This document shows, one piece after another, positions 1 through 3,238 of a DNA stretch of 7,619 nt. Each line of letters opens with the position of its first letter. Position 1 is the first letter of the stretch. Under the pieces are notes generated by a model, which was not told where the DNA came from, did not search any database, and saw nothing but the letters and a program-made list of their open reading frames with translations. The stretch covers positions 1 through 7,619 of the forward strand of contig DUOU01000147.1 in the NCBI GenBank assembly GCA_012838685.1. The letters run 5' to 3'. The position numbers and the translations under genes are program-made. This DNA comes from Bacteroidota bacterium. Lineage in GTDB: Bacteria > Bacteroidota > Bacteroidia > Bacteroidales > VadinHA17.

Positions 1-1
1 A

Positions 2-730
2 AACAGGGATAGCGTTATCGCTAAAATTCAGGGAGCATACGATATAATTGAACCAACCGGCAAGAAAACAGCTATTACCTTGTATTTTAACAGAGATTGC
101 TATGCCAATGTCCAAAATGAGATGTTTACGTGGATTAATGATAACCTCCCCTATTCAATGAAACAGGGACTTGATTATGTTCTGGTCAGTTATTACGAAG
201 ATGACTGCAACAATGTGGTTTTATCGCGAAGCGAATGGCAGCAAGTATTCGATAGTCTCCGTGTTGTTTTCCCGAATTCAAAATTGGGCATAGGTGAGTG
301 TGGTACCACAAATGCGTCAAAAAAAGCGGAATGTATGAACAGATATTATGGAATGGAAATTACTACTCCCGGTTATATCGGAGGAAATTTTTGGTGGTAT
401 TACAAGCAAGATTGCGTGCCAAAAAACATGGCTTTATGGGACACGTTAAACACTATTATTTGCGATATAAACACAAAATATTATGATTCTCCGAATACAT
501 CTCTGAAGGTATATCCTAACCCCGCAAGGAGAGTAATAACGATAGAAGCGAATAATTTGGCGAAAGAAAACACCCTGACTATTTTGAACGCAAACGGACA
601 AGAATTGATAAGGGAACAAATAGTGGGCAGCATAATGCGGATAGACATTGGCAACCTGACAAGTGGAATTTATTTTGTAAAACTAACTACTGACGGGGCT
701 GTTGAAGTAAGAAAAATATTGAAACAATAA
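2..730 (+). CDS. 3' end of a T9SS-secreted protein, possibly glycoside-hydrolase-like, with C-terminal type A sorting domain
   Basis: The reading frame is open from the left edge (first whole codon at base 2), so the gene is truncated and its true start lies outside; the TTG at 80 is not a credible start. About 242 residues are visible. The last roughly 75 (from VYPNPARR, base about 508, to ILKQ) form a typical Bacteroidetes type A C-terminal sorting domain: V-Y-P-N-P, then a small beta-sandwich with 'LTILNANGQEL' and 'LTSGIYFVKL'. Such domains route proteins through the type IX secretion system to the surface and are normally cleaved off. The upstream part has 'KLGIGECGT' followed about 35 residues on by 'GGNFWWYYKQD'. 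This resembles strands 7 and 8 of a clan GH-A TIM barrel, in which a strand-end Glu is the nucleophile. The enzymatic assignment is inference from this pattern; the sorting domain is secure. It ends before a possible terminator at 812-835. Confidence 0.85.
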   Translation, partial: NRDSVIAKIQGAYDIIEPTGKKTAITLYFNRDCYANVQNEMFTWINDNLPYSMKQGLDYVLVSYYEDDCNNVVLSRSEWQQVFDSLRVVFPNSKLGIGECGTTNASKKAECMNRYYGMEITTPGYIGGNFWWYYKQDCVPKNMALWDTLNTIICDINTKYYDSPNTSLKVYPNPARRVITIEANNLAKENTLTILNANGQELIREQIVGSIMRIDIGNLTSGIYFVKLTTDGAVEVRKILKQ

Positions 731-811
731 AGCTCTGCCGCTAATACAAGACATGTTAAACCTTAACTGGGCTTGATGCTGTGGCTTGGGAAGGAGACCC
801 TTCGGATCGCA

Positions 812-835
812 AAGAAAGCCCTGATCGGCTTTTTT
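812..835 (+). terminator. Possible rho-independent terminator after the T9SS cargo gene
   Basis: AAAGCC (815-820) pairs with GGCTTT (827-832) around a six-base CTGATC loop. The stem can be extended outward by a G-T wobble and two A-T pairs, and the right arm runs into a T tract ending at 835. It lies 80-odd bases beyond the stop codon at 730, so it is rather far but correctly oriented. The stem is short and A-T rich, so this is a modest call. Confidence 0.4.
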
Positions 836-849
836 GAATATTACATCCA

Positions 850-885
850 TTTTGTACTCAACGAAACAAATATTTCGTAAATTTG
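850..885 (+). promoter_or_regulatory. Promoter-like element with internal palindrome, no gene directly downstream
   Basis: TAAATTTG at 878-885 matches the Bacteroidetes -7 consensus TAnnTTTG. TTTTG at 850-854 could serve as a -33 element, though the 23-base spacer is longer than usual. Between them ACGAAA (861-866) and TTTCGT (873-878) form an inverted repeat with a six-base centre, the position expected for an operator. No ORF starts for over 260 bases downstream, so this may be chance, a relic, or a promoter for an untranslated RNA. Confidence 0.2.
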
Positions 886-1041
886 GCTTGTGCGGTTGAA
901 AGGTGGGAATAATTCTTGATGTGGGACGCTTAAAAAAGCAATACGCCAAAAAAATTTTGCAAAAATGGTTGTTTAGTTCGGCTTTTTATGGGTAAAGTGC
1001 AGAATTATAATGTTGTACTAATAAAATATATATTTTTACGA

Positions 1042-1057
1042 AACATATACATATGTT
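1042..1057. repeat. 16-base palindrome (possible operator)
   Basis: AACATAT and ATATGTT are perfect 7-base arms separated by AC. It lies about 65 bases upstream of the promoter-like element at 1121 and about 95 before the small ORF at 1152. The arms are pure A+T except for one C/G pair in a very A+T-rich background, so chance is a real possibility. Confidence 0.3.
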
Positions 1058-1058
1058 G

Positions 1059-1097
1059 AGGGTAAGCCAGATATAATTGAAAATTATCCTTAACCCT
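1059..1097. repeat. Imperfect nested inverted repeat
   Basis: Inner arms ATAATT (1073-1078) and AATTAT (1082-1087) flank a GAA loop. Outer arms AGGGTAA (1059-1065) and TTAACCCT (1090-1097) pair with one bulged base. The interior between the stems is unpaired on the left side. It sits just upstream of the promoter-like element at 1121 and could be a regulatory site or a weak terminator; no T tract follows. Confidence 0.3.
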
Positions 1098-1128
1098 GGA
1101 TCTATATATGATAATTGCCCTATATTTG
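1096..1128 (+). promoter_or_regulatory. Bacteroidetes-type promoter for the 57-codon ORF
   Basis: TATATTTG at 1121-1128 is an exact match to the -7 consensus TAnnTTTG. Only a weak -33 candidate, CTGG at 1096-1099, is visible, with a 21-base spacer. The ATG at 1152 lies 23 bases after the element, leaving a short leader, which fits. Confidence 0.5.
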
Positions 1129-1151
1129 TAATCTACTTAAGATAATCCAAA

Positions 1152-1325
1152 ATGGAACTGAAACAGATAGCACTATTAACGGATTTAGCTAAAAATGCAA
1201 ACTCTGAAAAGAAGGATAAAGAAAAGGTTGTCGCAACGCTTCAATCGGCAAAGATTCTTACTAAAAGTGGTAACTTTACTTCATATTTCAGCAATCTGAG
1301 CAGAGTTGCTAACTCATCCAAATAA
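1152..1325 (+). CDS. Small protein of 57 residues, partner of the ADP-ribosyltransferase-like gene; possible antitoxin
   Basis: An ATG frame at 1152 runs 57 codons to a TAA at 1323-1325. The product begins MELKQIALLTDLAKNA and ends SNLSRVANSSK. It is hydrophilic and Lys/Ser/Asn-rich, with two probable helices: a leucine-rich first 16 residues and a segment around residues 21-38 (KDKEKVVATLQSAKILTK). It lacks a signal peptide and any motif of a named family that I recognise. Support for it being real: an exact -7 promoter element 23 bases upstream, and a stop codon that touches the ATG of the next gene (TAAATG), as expected of translationally coupled partners. Tight pairing of a tiny first gene with an ADP-ribosyltransferase-like second gene suggests an antitoxin or immunity role, but that is inference. 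It appears intact although its partner is broken. Confidence 0.55.
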   Translation: MELKQIALLTDLAKNANSEKKDKEKVVATLQSAKILTKSGNFTSYFSNLSRVANSSK

Positions 1326-1671
1326 ATGTATCGGAGGAGACCTAACCTACAGATAGGTTTTCACGGTTGTGATAAACTTGTAAGAGACAATCTAGTTTCC
1401 AATCCTGATATTATAAGAAAAAGCCAAGAATCTTATGACTGGTATTAAATATATGCATCAAAAGATTCATGAACAAATTCAATCAGATATTTTAAGTAAG
1501 GGATATAGCGAATACAAACATTTTGACTCTGTCAGAGGGCTTTTTACTGAAGGAGGGCCTGCTTTTGACGGAGCCGGAATACAGGCTAAGAATCATATCC
1601 AAGTATGCCTACTGAATCCCAATTGTATTAAAGGCTTTTTTATACCAAGAAGAGAAGTCAAATTTCCCTAA
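1326..1671 (+). pseudogene. Internally deleted ADP-ribosyltransferase-like gene
   Basis: The N-terminal piece (1326-1448, 40 codons) reads MYRRRPNLQIGFHGCDKLVR and ends SQESYDWY-stop. The C-terminal piece lies in another frame (visible from about 1444 to the stop at 1669-1671) and contains 'FDSVRGLFTEGGPAFDGAG' then 'NHIQVCLLNPNCIKGFF'. From memory both ends match one bacterial family of roughly 200 residues, in which 'GFHGCD' is followed by 'YDWLGHGIYFWE' and later by the 'HIQIC..NPNCIKG' segment. Here YDW is cut immediately before the G-x-YF part, and the sequence jumps to the C-terminal third in a shifted frame. The HG and G-x-YF arrangement resembles ADP-ribosyltransferase (PARP/Tox-ART) folds. 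That makes the family a candidate NAD-dependent toxin, but the catalytic assignment is inference. This copy lacks the core and cannot be active. The ATG at 1435 is not a biological start. Confidence 0.7.
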
Positions 1672-1728
1672 ATGGTTTGCATATAACAGGTCGCTATATA
1701 CCACCTCAACCATTCAAAACATTAACAC

Positions 1729-1737
1729 TATCTTTCG
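1729..1737 (+). promoter_or_regulatory. Weak Bacteroidetes-type promoter before the glycosylase-like gene
   Basis: TATCTTTCG differs from the TAnnTTTG consensus at the last position (C before G). It lies 35 bases before the ATG at 1773, a suitable distance, but no convincing -33 element is visible. It is the best candidate in the 101 bases between the broken ART-like gene and this ORF. Confidence 0.3.
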
Positions 1738-1772
1738 CGTAACAAAAAATTAAACCCTAAAGTTTCATCCAT

Positions 1773-2288
1773 ATGAAAGAGGACTTTCTAACAATTGAAA
1801 AGGAGACAAAGGAGGAATTTGAACGGATCGCCGGTGTGATATTCAACAAATTCGCGATTGTTAACCATCAATCTACCTTTAGAATTGTTGAAATCGAATT
1901 TTATTGGAACTCGAAAAAGCACCCCGATAAAAGTACATACGAAAGAAAATATGTTGACCCAAAACGGGGCGAATGGTTTTTTCACTATTCGGGTGTCGAT
2001 ATAGCTCTTAAAAATGAAAAGACCGGTGGATATGGCGGGATTCTGATACGCGGGATATATGATATCAACGAAAACAAAAAGTATAGCGGTCCAATGGTTT
2101 GCGCCATGAAATTGTTCAGTGGTACAAGCGTGTTCAATGAATCGATAAAAACTAAACTTGTTGACTATCCGTTCACGGAAAGCGAGATAAAAACAAAACC
2201 CCGGAAAAACCTGGGAGAAAACGCGAAAGAAAGTGGAACGGATAAACTAAACTACAATTTTTATATTGAACCTTATATTATCCAATAA
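1773..2288 (+). CDS. Protein resembling a distant 3-methyladenine (alkyladenine) DNA glycosylase, MPG/AAG-like
   Basis: The protein has 171 residues, with no signal peptide or membrane segment. The start is firm: a TAA lies in the same frame at 1758-1760, only 12 bases before the ATG. The order of motifs recalls the alkyladenine DNA glycosylase fold. 'FRIVEIEFYW' (residues 36-45) resembles R-I-V-E-T-E-A-Y of human AAG, which puts E42 at the catalytic glutamate and Y44 at a base-stacking tyrosine. 'GGILIRGI' (88-95) recalls the GGxLLRAx strand, followed by 'SGPMVCAMKL' (105-114), then 'KPRKNLGE' and a final 'YNFYIEPYI'. The histidine expected about 11 residues after the glutamate is not there, although H50 lies nearby. 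Family membership is therefore a recollection-based inference. A role in removing alkylated bases is possible but unproven, since some relatives may not be enzymes. Directly behind its stop, in the same frame, lies an unrelated gene fragment (2289-2372). Confidence 0.55.
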   Translation: MKEDFLTIEKETKEEFERIAGVIFNKFAIVNHQSTFRIVEIEFYWNSKKHPDKSTYERKYVDPKRGEWFFHYSGVDIALKNEKTGGYGGILIRGIYDINENKKYSGPMVCAMKLFSGTSVFNESIKTKLVDYPFTESEIKTKPRKNLGENAKESGTDKLNYNFYIEPYIIQ

Positions 2289-2372
2289 AAAAACAAAGAT
2301 GTTTGGGCAAGAGATTATATGCCTATTCGGGTTAGCAAAGGAAAATTTGTTGAATTCCGTTATAACCCTTAG
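2289..2372 (+). pseudogene. Fragment of an agmatine deiminase / peptidyl-arginine deiminase family gene
   Basis: Immediately after the TAA of the preceding gene, and in the same frame, 27 codons read KNKDVWARDYMPIRVSKGKF then VEFRYNP before a TAG. 'DVWARDYMPI' followed by 'KFVEFRYNP' is the signature of the guanidino-group-modifying deiminase family (PAD_porph/AguA), in which the D-x-W-x-R-D segment contributes active-site residues. Intact members are over 250 residues long. Nothing else of the gene can be identified around it; after the TAG a shifted frame gives 'LDHYKEFV', which might be a frameshifted continuation but is too short to judge. There is no start codon or ribosome binding site of its own. 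This is a remnant of decay or recombination, not a functional gene. Confidence 0.65.
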
Positions 2373-2497
2373 ACCACTACAAGGAGTTTGTTTAAATATG
2401 GACTGAATTACATTGCCAATTTGCTTTTTAGAAACGATATAAATAAATTTAACCTATGCTGTAATTTTTATCATGTGTTTAGTAATGTGATAATGAT

Positions 2498-2505
2498 TAT
2501 TTTTG
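2498..2505 (+). promoter_or_regulatory. Bacteroidetes-type promoter of the toxin-antitoxin operon
   Basis: TATTTTTG matches TAnnTTTG exactly and ends 16 bases before the ATG of the antitoxin at 2522. This leaves almost no leader, and no clear Shine-Dalgarno sequence precedes that ATG. A -33 element is not obvious; TGTG at 2474-2477 is the nearest candidate. Confidence 0.5.
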
Positions 2506-2521
2506 TACAAAATGATTAGAT

Positions 2522-2755
2522 ATGAATATTCAAACCAAGAAATTAGATTTAATAGAGTGGATTTCAAAACTGAATGATACTTCAATAATTGACAAACTGA
2601 GACAGGTTAAAGAAGATTATTCAAATTCTAAAGACTGGTGGGATGCTTTGGAAAAGGAGGAAATAGAATCAATTAACAGAGGACTTAAAGATTTCGAAGA
2701 AGGAAGGATACATTCTCACGAAACTGCCCGAAAGATTTATGAAAAGTACATATAA
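2522..2755 (+). CDS. Antitoxin of a RelE/ParE-type toxin-antitoxin pair
   Basis: This 77-residue, strongly charged and probably all-helical protein is encoded directly before a ParE/RelE-like toxin. Its second half, 'EEIESINRGLKDFEEGR' followed by 'SHETARKIYEKY' (about residues 44-76), has the pattern E-x-I-x-x-G-x(4-6)-G-R-x-x-S-H-E-x-x. That pattern is known from addiction-module antitoxins of the short 'unstable antitoxin' type. The N-terminal half begins MNIQTKKLDLIEWISKLND and carries no clear helix-turn-helix or ribbon-helix-helix, so autoregulation of the operon cannot be read from the sequence. Such proteins neutralise the toxin by wrapping around it and are degraded faster than it. 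The coding region overlaps the toxin start by 17 bases, which implies coupled translation. The pair appears intact. Confidence 0.85.
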   Translation: MNIQTKKLDLIEWISKLNDTSIIDKLRQVKEDYSNSKDWWDALEKEEIESINRGLKDFEEGRIHSHETARKIYEKYI

Positions 2756-3044
2756 ACTCATTTGGTCTGATGAGGCATTAAATAATTTAAAAGGTATTAT
2801 TGATTACCTCGAGAATAGATGGACAAAAAAAGAAATTAAAAAATTTGCTCTATTACTAGACAAACAACTTAAATTAATTGAAGACAATCCTTTTTTATTT
2901 GCCGAAAGTGATAAGTCAAATGGATTGAGAAAATCTGTATTGTCCAAACAAACGACAATTTATTATCGGATAATTGGCTACGAAATAAGAATTATTACAT
3001 TGTTTGACAATCGACAAAACCCAAAAACATTGATTGACAAATAA
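2739..3044 (+). CDS. RelE/ParE family toxin
   Basis: This protein has 101 residues, the normal length for the family. Recognisable features in order are an opening strand 'YKLIWSDEALNNL' (residues 5-17), helix 'IIDYLENRW', a second helix 'LLDKQLKLIEDNPFLF', then 'LRKSVLSKQTTIYYRI' and 'EIRIITLFDNRQNP'. This is the usual ParE/RelE layout ending in D-N-R-Q-N-P, as is common in Bacteroidetes members. RelE proteins cut ribosome-bound mRNA and ParE proteins poison DNA gyrase; the sequence alone does not decide between them, though the shape leans to ParE. Start ATG at 2739 lies inside the antitoxin gene in a different frame, so it is translated from the same transcript. No mutation disrupting the fold is visible. 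No terminator is obvious before 3190. Confidence 0.87.
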   Translation: MKSTYKLIWSDEALNNLKGIIDYLENRWTKKEIKKFALLLDKQLKLIEDNPFLFAESDKSNGLRKSVLSKQTTIYYRIIGYEIRIITLFDNRQNPKTLIDK

Positions 3045-3141
3045 AACACGACCTCTCAACAAGCAGTTTAAATTAATTATCAACCTGTAGCCATATTTTA
3101 GGACTAGACACCTTAATATTACCTAGTAAACGGTAAGCCAC

Positions 3142-3164
3142 TGTGATCCCGATTTAAGATCGCA
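3142..3164. repeat. Short inverted repeat between the toxin gene and the AsmA-like gene
   Basis: TGTGATC (3142-3148) pairs with GATCGCA (3158-3164) with one G-T wobble and a nine-base loop. A smaller arm pair, TTACC and GGTAA (3119-3136), lies just before it. There is no T tract, so termination is doubtful; a regulatory role for the promoter about 30 bases on is possible. Otherwise bases 3045-3180 hold nothing recognisable. Confidence 0.2.
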
Positions 3165-3192
3165 ATATCCATCTTCGTTAATATTTATCTAT

Positions 3193-3200
3193 TAACTTTG
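3193..3200 (+). promoter_or_regulatory. Bacteroidetes-type promoter of the AsmA-like gene
   Basis: TAACTTTG is an exact TAnnTTTG -7 element. TTCG at 3174-3177 is a possible but closely spaced -33 element. Transcription would begin around 3207, giving a leader of roughly 30 bases before the ATG at 3239. Because a GTG at 3200 overlaps this element, that GTG cannot be the translation start from this promoter. Confidence 0.6.
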
Positions 3201-3238
3201 TGCCCCGTTTAACGGCCACTCAACTGGTTTTAGGGGAA

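Larger units (their letters stand above)
731..1151. other. A+T-rich intergenic stretch without a convincing gene
   Basis: These 421 bases hold no ORF that I can support. An 88-codon frame on the minus strand overlaps the end of the upstream gene, has no recognisable motif and is probably noise. What can be seen is a terminator-like hairpin (812-835), a promoter-like element with a palindrome (850-885), a 16-base palindrome (1042-1057), an imperfect longer hairpin (1059-1097) and a promoter-like element (1121-1128) for the small ORF at 1152. No tRNA-like fold was found. Confidence 0.5.

Noticed and set aside
683..949. An 88-codon minus-strand frame covering the end of the T9SS cargo gene and the gap behind it
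   Set aside because: It overlaps a well-supported gene antisense, has no recognisable motif or domain, and no promoter or ribosome binding site on that strand. It probably arises by chance.
1435..1671. A stand-alone 78-residue gene starting at the ATG at 1435
   Set aside because: The ATG lies within the TATGAC codons of the N-terminal piece of the same broken gene, and the encoded sequence is only the C-terminal third of a longer family. It is better treated as part of the pseudogene.
1660..1753. A shifted frame after the ART-like remnant reading FPKWFAYNRSLYTTS and onward to a TAA
   Set aside because: It looks vaguely protein-like but matches nothing I know, has no start, and is only about 30 codons long.
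3045..3192. A tRNA or riboswitch between the toxin gene and the AsmA-like gene
   Set aside because: Small stems are present, but no cloverleaf, T-loop sequence or known riboswitch core could be found.
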